DNA of 17,915 nucleotides from Acidobacteriota bacterium (GCA_947465645.1 CANIBQ010000098.1:1-17915), one strand, 5' to 3'. Shown: positions 6,613 through 14,236, numbered from the stretch's first letter. Notes: a model not told the origin generated them from the letters alone. Made by a program: numbers and translations.

Positions 6613-8621
6613 TGCTGGCCCTCATTCCTCTCTTTCCGCTGATCGGCTTCCTGTTCAACGCGTCCTTCGGCCGGCGCGTGTCCAAGACCGTGTCTGGGGG
6701 TGCTGCGTCGCTGGTGATGCTGGCGTCGTGTGCCGTCGCGGCGATGAGCGTCTGGCAGCTCGCCGGGCTGCCGGCGGAGGAGCGGGTCATCGATCAGACG
6801 CTCTACACGTGGATCGCGTCCGGCGACTTCGTCCTCGATTTGACGCTGCGGCTCGACCCGCTGTCGGCCGTGATGATCCTGGTGATCACCGGCATCGGTT
6901 CGCTGATTCACATCTATTCCACCGCGTACATGCACGACGAGCCGGACAGCGAGTACGCGCGGTACTTCTCCTATCTCAACCTGTTTGCCGCGTTCATGCT
7001 CGTACTGGTGCTGGGCGCCAACTTCCTGGTGCTGTTCGTCGGCTGGGAGGGCGTCGGGCTCTGCTCGTATCTGCTGATCGGCTTCTGGTACAAGAAGACG
7101 TCCGCGTCCGACGCCGGCAAGAAGGCGTTCGTGGTGAACCGGATCGGCGATTACGCGTTCCTCCTCGGCACGCTGCTCCTCTTCACCCACTTCGGCACCC
7201 TCGACTTCCGCGCCCTGGCGGACGCTGTCGCGCTGCTGCCGGTCGAAGCGATGTTCGGCACGCTGTCCATCGCGACGCTGCTGCTGTTCATCGGCGCCAC
7301 CGGCAAGTCGGCGCAGATTCCGTTGTTCGTCTGGCTCCCGGACGCGATGGAGGGCCCCACGCCGGTATCCGCCCTGATCCACGCGGCGACCATGGTGACG
7401 GCGGGCGTGTACATGATCGGGCGCACGGCGGTCGTGTTCTCCCACGCGCCCGACACGATGCTGATCGTGGCGATTGTCGGCGCGCTCACCGCGCTGATGG
7501 CCGGGACGATCGGGCTCGTGCAGAACGACATCAAGCGCGTGCTGGCGTACTCGACGGTCTCGCAGCTCGGCTACATGTTCCTGGCGATGGGGATGGGCGC
7601 GTTTGGCGCCGGGATCTTCCATCTCTACACGCACGCGTTCTTCAAGGCACTGCTCTTCCTCGGGTCGGGCGCGGTCATCCACGCGCTGCACGGCGAGCAG
7701 GACATCCGCAACATGGGCGGGTTGAAGAAGCACCTGCCTGTGACCTACTGGACCTTCCTGATCGGGTCGCTCGCCATTGCCGGCGTGCCGTTCCTCTCTG
7801 GATTCTTCAGCAAGGACGAGATCCTGTTCGAAACCTTCGCGCACGGGCATTGGATCCTGTGGGGGATCGGCGCGCTGACGTCGCTCCTGACGGCGACCTA
7901 CATGTTCCGCCTCGTGTTTCTGACCTTCCACGGCGAGCGCCGGCACGACGCGCCAACCGCACCTGTGCACGGTGCACTCGTGCACGATGCACAGGCACCT
8001 GTGCACGGTGCACCTGTGCACGCTGCACCCGTGCATGGTGCACCCGTGCACGGCCATGGCGCAGGCATGCACGACGCCCCGCCCGCCATGGCGTTCGTGC
8101 TGATCGTCCTCGCGATCGGTTCCGTGCTCGCCGGCTACATTGGCGTGCCGCACGCGCTGGGCGGCCACAACCTGCTGGGCGCCTGGCTGGAGCCCGCGTT
8201 CGGCATCATGCCGGAGGCTGGGGAGGCTGATGTCGCCCTCGAGCTGATGCTGATGGCGGTGTCGAGCGCCATCGCGCTGGTGGGCATCGGCATCGCCGCG
8301 TTCATCTGGCTGAAGCGGCGCGAAATTGCCGACCAGATGGCGCGCAGCTTTTCGGGGCTCTACAGGCTCTTGCTCAACAAGTACTACGTCGACGAGATGT
8401 ACGACGCGGCGATCGTCCGGCCGCTCGTGCTCTTCTCGAGAGAAGGGCTCTGGCGCGGGTTCGATGTTCGCGTGGTCGATGCCGCCGTCAACGGCACCGG
8501 GACGATCGTCGGCGCCAGCGCCTGGATGTTGCGCCGCCTGCAGACCGGGTCGGTGCGCGCCTACGCCAGCTCGCTCTTCGTCGGCGTTGTTCTGATTCTC
8601 GGTTACTACCTCTGGAGATGA
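6612..8621 (+). CDS. nuoL: NADH-quinone oxidoreductase subunit L (ND5-like)
   Basis: The largest antiporter-like proton-pumping subunit, at the far end of the membrane arm. I chose the ATG at 6612 (TGATG overlap with nuoK); GTG codons at 6606 and 6609 are alternatives. The protein is 669 residues against about 613 in E. coli. Key residues are visible: Glu146 in VGWEGVGLCSYLLIGFWY, Lys232 in GATGKSAQIPLFVWLPDAMEGPTPVSALIHAATM, and the later FSKDEI and LLNKYYVDEMYDAAIVRP segments of the C-terminal region that includes the lateral helix. The extra length is mostly a His-rich tandem repeat, about residues 446-490, between hydrophobic segments. Confidence 0.96.
   Translation: MLALIPLFPLIGFLFNASFGRRVSKTVSGGAASLVMLASCAVAAMSVWQLAGLPAEERVIDQTLYTWIASGDFVLDLTLRLDPLSAVMILVITGIGSLIHIYSTAYMHDEPDSEYARYFSYLNLFAAFMLVLVLGANFLVLFVGWEGVGLCSYLLIGFWYKKTSASDAGKKAFVVNRIGDYAFLLGTLLLFTHFGTLDFRALADAVALLPVEAMFGTLSIATLLLFIGATGKSAQIPLFVWLPDAMEGPTPVSALIHAATMVTAGVYMIGRTAVVFSHAPDTMLIVAIVGALTALMAGTIGLVQNDIKRVLAYSTVSQLGYMFLAMGMGAFGAGIFHLYTHAFFKALLFLGSGAVIHALHGEQDIRNMGGLKKHLPVTYWTFLIGSLAIAGVPFLSGFFSKDEILFETFAHGHWILWGIGALTSLLTATYMFRLVFLTFHGERRHDAPTAPVHGALVHDAQAPVHGAPVHAAPVHGAPVHGHGAGMHDAPPAMAFVLIVLAIGSVLAGYIGVPHALGGHNLLGAWLEPAFGIMPEAGEADVALELMLMAVSSAIALVGIGIAAFIWLKRREIADQMARSFSGLYRLLLNKYYVDEMYDAAIVRPLVLFSREGLWRGFDVRVVDAAVNGTGTIVGASAWMLRRLQTGSVRAYASSLFVGVVLILGYYLWR
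7959..8054 (+). repeat. 15-bp tandem repeat coding a His-rich loop in NuoL
   Basis: Six units of about 15 bp, each centred on the palindrome GTGCAC (GTGCAT in one), encode variants of Ala-Pro-Val-His-Gly. A 6-base insert (Ala-Gln) follows the second unit. The array keeps the nuoL frame and corresponds to NuoL residues 450-481. Further histidines flank it on both sides. Units differ mainly at third codon positions and by Pro/Leu, Gly/Asp or Gly/Ala changes, so the array has diverged since it expanded but is under some coding constraint. Confidence 0.95.
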
Positions 8622-10180
8622 TGCCGCTTCTGACACTCTCGTGGCTCGTGCCGCTGGCCGGCGGGCTCCTGCTGCTGCTCGTCGGCAACAGCGACGGCCG
8701 CCGTAACGGCCTGATCAGGTGGCTGACGCTGGCCATCTCGATCGTGGCGTTCCTCGTCACGGTTGCCCTCTGGGCCGGCTTCGACTCGGGATCGCCCGAG
8801 TTCCAGTTCGTCGAGCGGGTGCCATGGATCCCCGCGTTCGGCATCGACTACTACGTCGGCATCGACGGCATCAGCCTGCTGCTGGTCGTGCTCACGTCGT
8901 TTCTCACGCCGATCGCGCTGCTCTCGTCGTGGGGATCGATCGACCGGAAGGTGAAGGAGTTCTCGATCTTCATGCTGGCCCTCGAGGCCGCGATGATCGG
9001 CGTCTTCATCTCGCTCGACCTATTCCTGTTCTACGTCTTCTGGGACGCGATGCTGATCCCGATGTATTTCCTCATCGGCATCTGGGGCTACGACCAGCGC
9101 ATCTACGCCGCCATCAAGTTCATGCTCTACACGATGGCCGGCAGCGTCCTGATGCTGGTCGCGATCCTGGGCCTCGCCTACCTGCACAGCGCGGCGACCG
9201 GGGCTTACAGCTTCGACCTGCTCAAGCTCTACGCGCTCGACATCCCGCCGCAGACGCAGATGTGGTTCTTTCTGGCGTTCGCGGTCGCGTTTGCCATCAA
9301 GGTGCCGCTGTTTCCGTTCCATACCTGGCTGCCCGACGCGCACGTGCAGGCGCCGACGGCCGGATCCGTCATCCTGGCCGGCGTGCTGCTGAAGATGGGT
9401 ACCTACGGCCTGGTGCGGTTTGCCTTCCCGCTCTTTCCGATGGCGGCGGCCTACTTCGCGCCCTGGCTGGCGCTGCTGGCCGTGGTCGGCATCATCTACG
9501 GCGCGCTCGTCGCGATGGTGCAGCCCGACATGAAGAAGCTGGTGGCCTACTCGTCGGTCAGCCACCTTGGCTTCGTCGTGCTCGGCATCTGCGCGATGAA
9601 CGTCCAGGGCCTGCAGGGCGCCGTCTACCAGATGCTCGCGCACGGCATCAGCACCGGCGGCCTGTTCCTCATGGTCGGCATGCTCTCTGACCGGAGGCAC
9701 ACGCGCCTGATCAGCGAGTTCGGCGGCCTCAAGGCCGTGATGCCGCGCCTGACCGCGGCCTTCATGATCATCACGCTTGCCTCGATTGGCCTTCCCGGAC
9801 TGAACGGCTTCGTGGGCGAGTTCCTGATCCTGCTGGGCGCTTTCCGCTGGGATCCCCGGTTCGTGGTCGCGGCGGGGCTCGGCGTGATCCTGTCGGCGGT
9901 CTACATGCTCTGGATGTTCCAGCGCGTCTTCTACGGGCAGGTGACGAACGAGAAGAACGCGTCGCTTTCCGACCTGCAGCCGCGCGAGTGGGCCGCCGTC
10001 CTGCCGCTGTGCGCCATGGCGATCGTGATGGGCGTGTTCCCGTCGCTCTTCCTGAAGCCGATGGAGCCGGCGGTCCAGAGGCTGGTGCAGCGCGCGCAGT
10101 CAGTGCAGACGTTGCAGGTTCAGAACGTCGAACGCGAACGGCTTGAACGACTCGAACGAGCCGAACGAGCCGAACGATAA
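8618..10180 (+). CDS. nuoM: NADH-quinone oxidoreductase subunit M (ND4-like)
   Basis: Antiporter-like proton-pumping subunit between NuoL and NuoN. The protein is 520 residues, starting at an ATG that overlaps the nuoL stop (ATGA); a second ATG follows immediately at 8621. Family landmarks are FAIKVPLFPFHTWLPDAHVQAPT (channel lysine), KKLVAYSSVSHLGFVVLG and GLPGLNGFVGEFLIL. The position normally held by the essential first-helix glutamate is Asp143, in FWDAMLIPMY. The last ~30 residues are a hydrophilic Arg/Glu-rich tail (ERLERLERAERAER) encoded by a 9-bp tandem repeat. nuoN begins 2 bases after the stop. Confidence 0.96.
   Translation: MMPLLTLSWLVPLAGGLLLLLVGNSDGRRNGLIRWLTLAISIVAFLVTVALWAGFDSGSPEFQFVERVPWIPAFGIDYYVGIDGISLLLVVLTSFLTPIALLSSWGSIDRKVKEFSIFMLALEAAMIGVFISLDLFLFYVFWDAMLIPMYFLIGIWGYDQRIYAAIKFMLYTMAGSVLMLVAILGLAYLHSAATGAYSFDLLKLYALDIPPQTQMWFFLAFAVAFAIKVPLFPFHTWLPDAHVQAPTAGSVILAGVLLKMGTYGLVRFAFPLFPMAAAYFAPWLALLAVVGIIYGALVAMVQPDMKKLVAYSSVSHLGFVVLGICAMNVQGLQGAVYQMLAHGISTGGLFLMVGMLSDRRHTRLISEFGGLKAVMPRLTAAFMIITLASIGLPGLNGFVGEFLILLGAFRWDPRFVVAAGLGVILSAVYMLWMFQRVFYGQVTNEKNASLSDLQPREWAAVLPLCAMAIVMGVFPSLFLKPMEPAVQRLVQRAQSVQTLQVQNVERERLERLERAERAER
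10141..10176 (+). repeat. 9-bp tandem repeat at the 3' end of nuoM
   Basis: Four 9-bp units with the core GAACG (GCTTGAACG, ACTCGAACG, AGCCGAACG twice) end just before the nuoM stop. Two shorter GAACG copies precede them. In frame they give the repeat Glu-Arg-Leu/Ala. The last two units are identical, which suggests recent slippage. Confidence 0.9.
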
Positions 10181-10182
10181 GC

Positions 10183-11625
10183 ATGTTCAATTCCACCTTC
10201 GACGCCATCGTCCCGATGCTCTGCGTGACCCTCGCGGCGCTTGCCGCGATGGGGGCGGAAGCGTTCCGTGCGCGCGACGAGAAGATGCCGATTGGCGGCC
10301 TGGGCATCATCGGACTGGCCGGCGCCGGGATTGCGTCGGCGCTGCTCTGGAACCGCAACACCGCCAGCTTCGGCGTCATCGTCGCCGACAACTTCGGACT
10401 GTTCGTGACGATGGTGCTGGTCATCGTCGGCATCCTGACGATCCTGTTCTCGTCGCAGGTGCTCGAGGTGGACGACCTGCCGAGGGGCGAGTACTACGCG
10501 CTGCTGCTCTTCGCGATCGTCGGCATGATGATGATGGCGATGGCCAACGATCTGCTGATCGTCTTCGTCTCGCTGGAGATCATGTCGCTCGCGGTCTACG
10601 TACTCACCGGCATCCGCCGCGACGATCCCCGCTCGACCGAGGGGGCGTTCAAGTATTTCGTGCTGGGCGCCTTCTCGAGCGCGTTCTTCCTCTACGGCAT
10701 CGCCTTCACCTACGGCCTCACCGGGAGCACCCGCCTCGATCGGATCGGCGCCTACCTCGCCGCGCAGTCGATGAGCGACAACCCGCTGATCCTCGTGGCG
10801 CTCGGGCTGCTGCTGGTCGGCTTCGCCTTCAAGATCTCCGCGGTGCCGTTCCACATGTGGACGCCCGATGCCTATGAGGGCGCGCCGGCGATCGTGACCG
10901 GGTTCATGTCCACCGGCGTGAAGGCGGCGGCGTTTGCCGCGTTCGCCCGGGTGTTCCTGTCGGCCTTCGAGCCGTTCAGCCAGCAGTGGGTGCCGGTCGT
11001 CTGGGTGCTCGCCGCCGCGACGATGATTCTTGGCACCGTGGTCGGAGTGGCGCAAAGCAATCTGAAACGCATGCTCGCCTACTCGAGCATCGCGCACGGC
11101 GGTTACCTGCTCGTCGGCCTGGTCGCGGCGAACCAGATCGGCAAGGCCGCGATTCTCTTCTACCTGCTGGCCTACGCGATCACCAACCTCGCGGCGTTCG
11201 GCGTGATCGCCATGCTGGCGTCCCGCGACGACAAGAACGAGGAGTTGCGCGATTACGCCGGGTTGTGGCACACGCATCCGGCGCTGGCCGCGTTGATGAC
11301 CGTCTGCCTGCTGTCGCTCGGCGGGCTCCCGCCCACCGTCGGCTTCATCGGCAAGTGGTACATCTTCAGCGCCGCGGTGAGCGCGGGATATTACGGGCTG
11401 GCCGTCATCGGCGTGCTCACCAGCGTCATATCGGTCTTCTTCTACCTGCGCGTCGTGGTGATGATGTACATGTCGGAACGCGAAGGCCCCGAGCCCGTGC
11501 GGCCGCGGATCGCGCGCATGGGCATGGTGGCGCTCACCATCTCGATCATCCTGATCTTCTACCTCGGCATCCTGCCGACCCGCGTCCTCGACTACGCCGC
11601 CGAGTCAATCGCCACGATCTTCTGA
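10183..11625 (+). CDS. nuoN: NADH-quinone oxidoreductase subunit N (ND2-like)
   Basis: Antiporter-like proton-pumping subunit next to NuoK, and the last gene of the operon. It has 480 residues with about 14 hydrophobic segments. The conserved glutamate is in FVSLEIMSLAVYVLTG. The channel lysine segment is GFAFKISAVPFHMWTPDAYEGAP, followed by TGVKAAAFAAFAR, KRMLAYSSIAHGGYLLVG and GLPPTVGFIGKWYIF. The ATG is 2 bases after the nuoM stop. A hairpin-forming repeat region follows and probably ends the operon transcript. Confidence 0.96.
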   Translation: MFNSTFDAIVPMLCVTLAALAAMGAEAFRARDEKMPIGGLGIIGLAGAGIASALLWNRNTASFGVIVADNFGLFVTMVLVIVGILTILFSSQVLEVDDLPRGEYYALLLFAIVGMMMMAMANDLLIVFVSLEIMSLAVYVLTGIRRDDPRSTEGAFKYFVLGAFSSAFFLYGIAFTYGLTGSTRLDRIGAYLAAQSMSDNPLILVALGLLLVGFAFKISAVPFHMWTPDAYEGAPAIVTGFMSTGVKAAAFAAFARVFLSAFEPFSQQWVPVVWVLAAATMILGTVVGVAQSNLKRMLAYSSIAHGGYLLVGLVAANQIGKAAILFYLLAYAITNLAAFGVIAMLASRDDKNEELRDYAGLWHTHPALAALMTVCLLSLGGLPPTVGFIGKWYIFSAAVSAGYYGLAVIGVLTSVISVFFYLRVVVMMYMSEREGPEPVRPRIARMGMVALTISIILIFYLGILPTRVLDYAAESIATIF

Positions 11626-11632
11626 CTCCTTT

Positions 11633-11685
11633 CTCCGTGGCGCCTCACACCCTCACGGGCCACAGAGGCACAGAGACACGGAGGC
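11633..11685 (+). repeat. Dispersed repeat copy A with hairpin, after nuoN
   Basis: CTCCGTG (11633-11639) and GCCTC pair with GAGGC and CACGGAG (11677-11683), giving an imperfect stem-loop 8 bases after the nuoN stop. Bases 11652-11685 contain CTCACGGGCCAC, then GAGACACGGAGGC. These two blocks recur in inverted orientation at 13486-13511. There is no T-run, so a Rho-independent terminator is not clear, though the fold could protect the 3' end of the operon RNA. Confidence 0.65.
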
Positions 11686-11739
11686 TCTTGCTTCCCGCCT
11701 GCTCCTAGACGACGTATCGTTCCGCGCTTCTATGTGGCC

Positions 11740-11768
11740 TCGACAGCCCGGCGGTCGGGTGTCAGAAT
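11740..11768 (+). promoter_or_regulatory. Candidate leaderless promoter of the MFS gene
   Basis: TCGACA (11740-11745), a 17-base spacer, then CAGAAT (11763-11768) resembles a sigma-70 type -35/-10 pair. Nine bases separate the -10 from the ATG at 11778, so the transcript would start at or very near the start codon. No Shine-Dalgarno is seen. The same 10-mer, GTGTCAGAAT, lies at the same distance before the gene at 13563. Confidence 0.5.
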
Positions 11769-11777
11769 CGGCTTCGC

Positions 11778-13106
11778 ATGACGGTCGCGCAATCGATCCA
11801 CGTGCCGGCCGTCATCAACGAGAAGAAGGTCGGCGCGTTTCAATATCAGGTCGTCGCCCTGTGCGGGCTCGTGATGTTTCTCGACGGGTTCGACACCCAG
11901 GCGATCAGCTACATGGCGCCCATGATCGCCCGGGAGTGGAATCTCCGGCCTGGAATGCTGGGCCCGATCTTCTCCTCGGCGCTCGCCGGCCTCATGGTCG
12001 GCTATCTCGTCCTCGCGCCGCTCTCCGACAGGTTCGGTCACAGGCGGATGCTGATCGTCAGCACCGTGACGTTCGGGTTGTTGACGCTGGTGACGGTCGC
12101 CGCAGGGAGCGCCACCCAGTTGATGGCCCTGCGCTTCCTGACGGGGATGGGGCTCGGCGCGGCCATTCCAAGCGCCGTCGCGCTGACCGGCGAATACTCC
12201 CCCAGGCGTCTGCGCGCGAGCTTCGTGCTGGCGATCTACTGCGGGTTCTCACTTGGCTTCATCGCGGCCGGCATGGCCGCGGCCTATCTGCTGCCCGTCT
12301 ACGGCTGGCGCTCGCTGCTCTGGGTTGGAAGCGTGGCCCCGCTCGCTCTGGCCGTCGTCCTGTTCTTTCGGCTGCCTGAATCGCTCGACTTTCTCGTGCG
12401 CAACGGCGCCAGCCATCAGCGTATCCGGAGCCTGCTGTACCGCGTTGACCCCCGCCTTGCGACCGCGCCGGACGCGGCCGGATACACCACGGATCGAGAG
12501 GACAGCCGGACGATGGCCAGCGGCCTCCTGCGGTCCGGACGCAGGGCCGGTACCTTTCTGCTGTGGTTCGTCTTCATCATCAATCTGGCCGAGTTCTACG
12601 CGCTTCAGAGCTGGCTGCCGACGGTGCTGACCAATCTCGGTTATTCGATTTCGACGGTGGCGCTGGCGACGAGCCTGACGACGACCGGCGGCATCGTCGC
12701 GGCGTTCATCGTCGGTCCGGCGATGGACCGCATCGGTTACTACGCTCCGCTCGTCGTGGTGTATGGGGCAGGCGCCGTCTTCGTCGCGCTTACCGGCGCC
12801 GTGCTCGCCGGTCCCGAATGGGCGCTGCTGGCGACCACGTTTTGGGCCGGCTTCTGCGTGAGCGGCGGCCAGAAGAGCGTGATCGCGCTGTCGGCGGTGT
12901 TTTATCCTGCGCCGGTACGTTCGACGGGCGTCGGCTGGGCGCTTGGGATCGGCCGCATCGGGGGCATTGGAGGCCCACTCCTCTTCGGCCTGTTGATCGG
13001 CCGGCAGTTCACGCCCGCGAGCGTCTTCTACATGGCCGCGATGCCGATGCTGGTGGCGGCCGGCGCAATCATGGCGATGGGGTGGCTCGCCAGGACTACG
13101 AGATGA
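11778..13106 (+). CDS. MFS transporter, aromatic acid:H+ symporter (AAHS)-like
   Basis: Inner-membrane secondary transporter of 442 residues with about 12 hydrophobic segments. The first helix carries DGFD (residues 36-39), a conserved signature of the AAHS family (PcaK, BenK, MhpT type). The MFS loop motif is LSDRFGHRR (82-90), LPES is at 199-202, and the second-half loop motif is GPAMDRIGYY. The family takes up aromatic acids such as 4-hydroxybenzoate with protons, but no aromatic-degradation genes are nearby, so the substrate is unknown. The gene has its own candidate promoter. Its 3' end overlaps a convergent ORF by 11 bases. Inverted copies of a dispersed repeat flank this pair. Confidence 0.88.
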   Translation: MTVAQSIHVPAVINEKKVGAFQYQVVALCGLVMFLDGFDTQAISYMAPMIAREWNLRPGMLGPIFSSALAGLMVGYLVLAPLSDRFGHRRMLIVSTVTFGLLTLVTVAAGSATQLMALRFLTGMGLGAAIPSAVALTGEYSPRRLRASFVLAIYCGFSLGFIAAGMAAAYLLPVYGWRSLLWVGSVAPLALAVVLFFRLPESLDFLVRNGASHQRIRSLLYRVDPRLATAPDAAGYTTDREDSRTMASGLLRSGRRAGTFLLWFVFIINLAEFYALQSWLPTVLTNLGYSISTVALATSLTTTGGIVAAFIVGPAMDRIGYYAPLVVVYGAGAVFVALTGAVLAGPEWALLATTFWAGFCVSGGQKSVIALSAVFYPAPVRSTGVGWALGIGRIGGIGGPLLFGLLIGRQFTPASVFYMAAMPMLVAAGAIMAMGWLARTTR

Positions 13107-13536
13107 TCGCAGGCGTTGTTCGGGGAGGCCAGACGGCGCGGCCGTCCTCTGAGATCGCGGCTACCCATGCCGGATCGAGCAGCATTGTGTGGCTGCGCGC
13201 CGGCGACAACTGACCCTCCGGCAGCAGTTCTCGAAAGCGCACGAACACCATGCGGCCCTCGTCGAAGCCGGCGAATCGCATCCCACCGAACCCGACCCGG
13301 ACGTGACCGTCAGTATCGTCAGCGAATACGATTTGGTCAGTCGGCAGCGAGACCCTGAGGCCATCCGGAAAAAGCACGAACGTGCCTGGAGGACCGTTTC
13401 CGATAATCCGGAGGTCTGACGGCCTGTCATGCTCTCGCAGCAGGCGCGTCGGCGACACGAACTCGATGAGCAGAGGAGGGGGTGTGCCTCCGTGTCTCAG
13501 TGGCCCGTGAGAGTTGCAGTCAGTGAAAGTTGCCAC
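13096..13536 (-). CDS. Hypothetical protein
   Basis: A minus-strand frame of up to 146 residues that I do not recognise. The central part (FVLFPDGLRVSLPTDQIVFA, then GHVRVGFGGMRFAGFDEGRM) looks like real beta-rich globular protein. It has no signal peptide or membrane helix. The start is uncertain: the first GTG at 13536 places the dispersed repeat (13486-13511) inside the coding region and lies 26 bases from a divergent start. A GTG at 13458 would exclude the repeat and leave about 120 residues. The 3' end overlaps the transporter gene by 11 bases. The start of the longer frame (PPPLLIEFVSPT) faintly recalls Uma2 proteins, but the rest does not fit. Confidence 0.5.
   Translation of the reverse strand: MATFTDCNSHGPLRHGGTPPPLLIEFVSPTRLLREHDRPSDLRIIGNGPPGTFVLFPDGLRVSLPTDQIVFADDTDGHVRVGFGGMRFAGFDEGRMVFVRFRELLPEGQLSPARSHTMLLDPAWVAAISEDGRAVWPPRTTPAIIS
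13486..13511 (-). repeat. Dispersed repeat copy B, inverted relative to copy A
   Basis: The reverse strand reads CTCACGGGCCAC, then TGAGACACGGAGGC. These are the two blocks seen at 11652-11685, with the 9 bases between them missing. Together the two copies bracket the transporter gene and the body of the hypothetical minus-strand gene (11686-13485) as inverted repeats. Confidence 0.75.
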
Positions 13537-13544
13537 TATGCGGT

Positions 13545-13554
13545 GTGTCAGAAT
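13545..13554 (+). promoter_or_regulatory. Candidate extended -10 of the gene at 13563
   Basis: GTGTCAGAAT, identical to the 10-mer before the MFS start, ends 8 bases before the GTG at 13563. No good -35 at 16-18 bases was found; TTGCCA at 13530-13535 is too close. No Shine-Dalgarno is present, so a leaderless start is plausible. Confidence 0.35.
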
Positions 13555-13562
13555 GATCGCGC

Positions 13563-14156
13563 GTGGCCGAGCCTTCTGTCGACATCGATCGCGAGCTGAT
13601 GGTGCTCGAGGCCGAGCTGAAGCGGCTCGAGGCGGAGTACAACATGTTCTTCGCCGGACGGCTGCCGCGTCCGCCGTGGGAGACGCGGGGCCGGGTTGAG
13701 GCGATGGTCAAGCGGTTCGACCGCATGCACATCGGGAACTACGGCGAGCGCTTCCGCTTTTCGACGATCCAGGCGCGCTATGCCACGTTCATCGATCTGT
13801 GGGATCGCGGGTTGCGGGCGCGCGAGGAAGGCCGCCCCGGTCCGTTCGCGCAGCCGCCGCGGCCCGCTGTGCCCGACAAGCCGCAGCGCCCTGAAGACCG
13901 CATCCTGCATGTGACGACGTTCAGCGATCCGGTGAAAGAGATCGACAAGCTGCGGGATCTGTACGACAGCCTGGCCGAGGCGCGGCGCGAGGCGGGACAG
14001 GACGCCGTCCCGTTCCACAAGTTCGCGGACCTGATCAAGGCGCAGGTGAAGACGTTCAGGGAGAAGGGGAGCGAAGAGGTGGCGTTCCGCATCGCCGTGA
14101 AGGACGGGAAGGTGGCGTTTACCGCGCGGGCGATGAGGGGGAGTAAAGCTGAGTGA
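13563..14156 (+). CDS. MXAN_5187 C-terminal-domain-like protein
   Basis: A soluble 197-residue protein starting at GTG. Residues about 7-27 form a charged heptad-like helix (DIDRELMVLEAELKRLEAEY), followed by NMFFAGRLPRPPWETR and a region with GERFRFSTIQARYATFIDLWDR. The C-terminal part (HKFADLIKAQVKTFREKG, then VAFRIAVKDGKVAFTAR) is a second conserved-looking block. From memory this pattern fits proteins annotated as MXAN_5187 C-terminal domain, described in Myxococcus and deltaproteobacteria. The biochemical role is not known to me. It has no signal peptide or membrane helix. It is a single gene facing the convergent cold-shock gene. Confidence 0.65.
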   Translation: MAEPSVDIDRELMVLEAELKRLEAEYNMFFAGRLPRPPWETRGRVEAMVKRFDRMHIGNYGERFRFSTIQARYATFIDLWDRGLRAREEGRPGPFAQPPRPAVPDKPQRPEDRILHVTTFSDPVKEIDKLRDLYDSLAEARREAGQDAVPFHKFADLIKAQVKTFREKGSEEVAFRIAVKDGKVAFTARAMRGSKAE

Positions 14157-14183
14157 AATCTGTAGGGGATGGGGGGAAGGGGT

Positions 14184-14217
14184 TAGAAAGAGCCCGGCGC
14201 CGCGGGAACGGCGCCGG
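14184..14217 (-). terminator. Intrinsic terminator after the cold-shock gene
   Basis: On the minus strand, CCGGCGCC and GGCGCCGG (14194-14217) form a perfect 8-bp stem with an 8-base loop, followed by CTCTTTCT. It lies about 20 bases after the csp stop. The T-tract is only on the minus-strand side, so it serves csp better than the convergent plus-strand gene, though the stem could slow both. Confidence 0.7.
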
Positions 14218-14236
14218 ACAGGTCGCTTACGTGGTT

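Noticed and set aside
7959..8054. CRISPR-like array in nuoL
   Set aside because: Units are about 15 bp, contiguous with no unique spacers, and keep the NuoL frame; no cas genes are present.
6564..8636. A 690-codon open frame on the minus strand across nuoK-nuoL-nuoM
   Set aside because: It is antisense to nuoL, with Arg/His/Gln/Glu-rich composition expected from the complement of GC-rich membrane-protein codons, and no domain. The long opposite frame is a codon-bias effect.
10143..10877. A 244-codon plus-strand frame overlapping nuoN
   Set aside because: It is a shifted frame of nuoN, very rich in Arg and Ala, and nuoN itself has full family motifs.
13096..13536. Uma2-family endonuclease-like protein
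   Set aside because: Only the short PPPLLIEFVSPT stretch recalls Uma2, and it may be outside the real gene. The remaining sequence lacks the Uma2 acidic active-site pattern.
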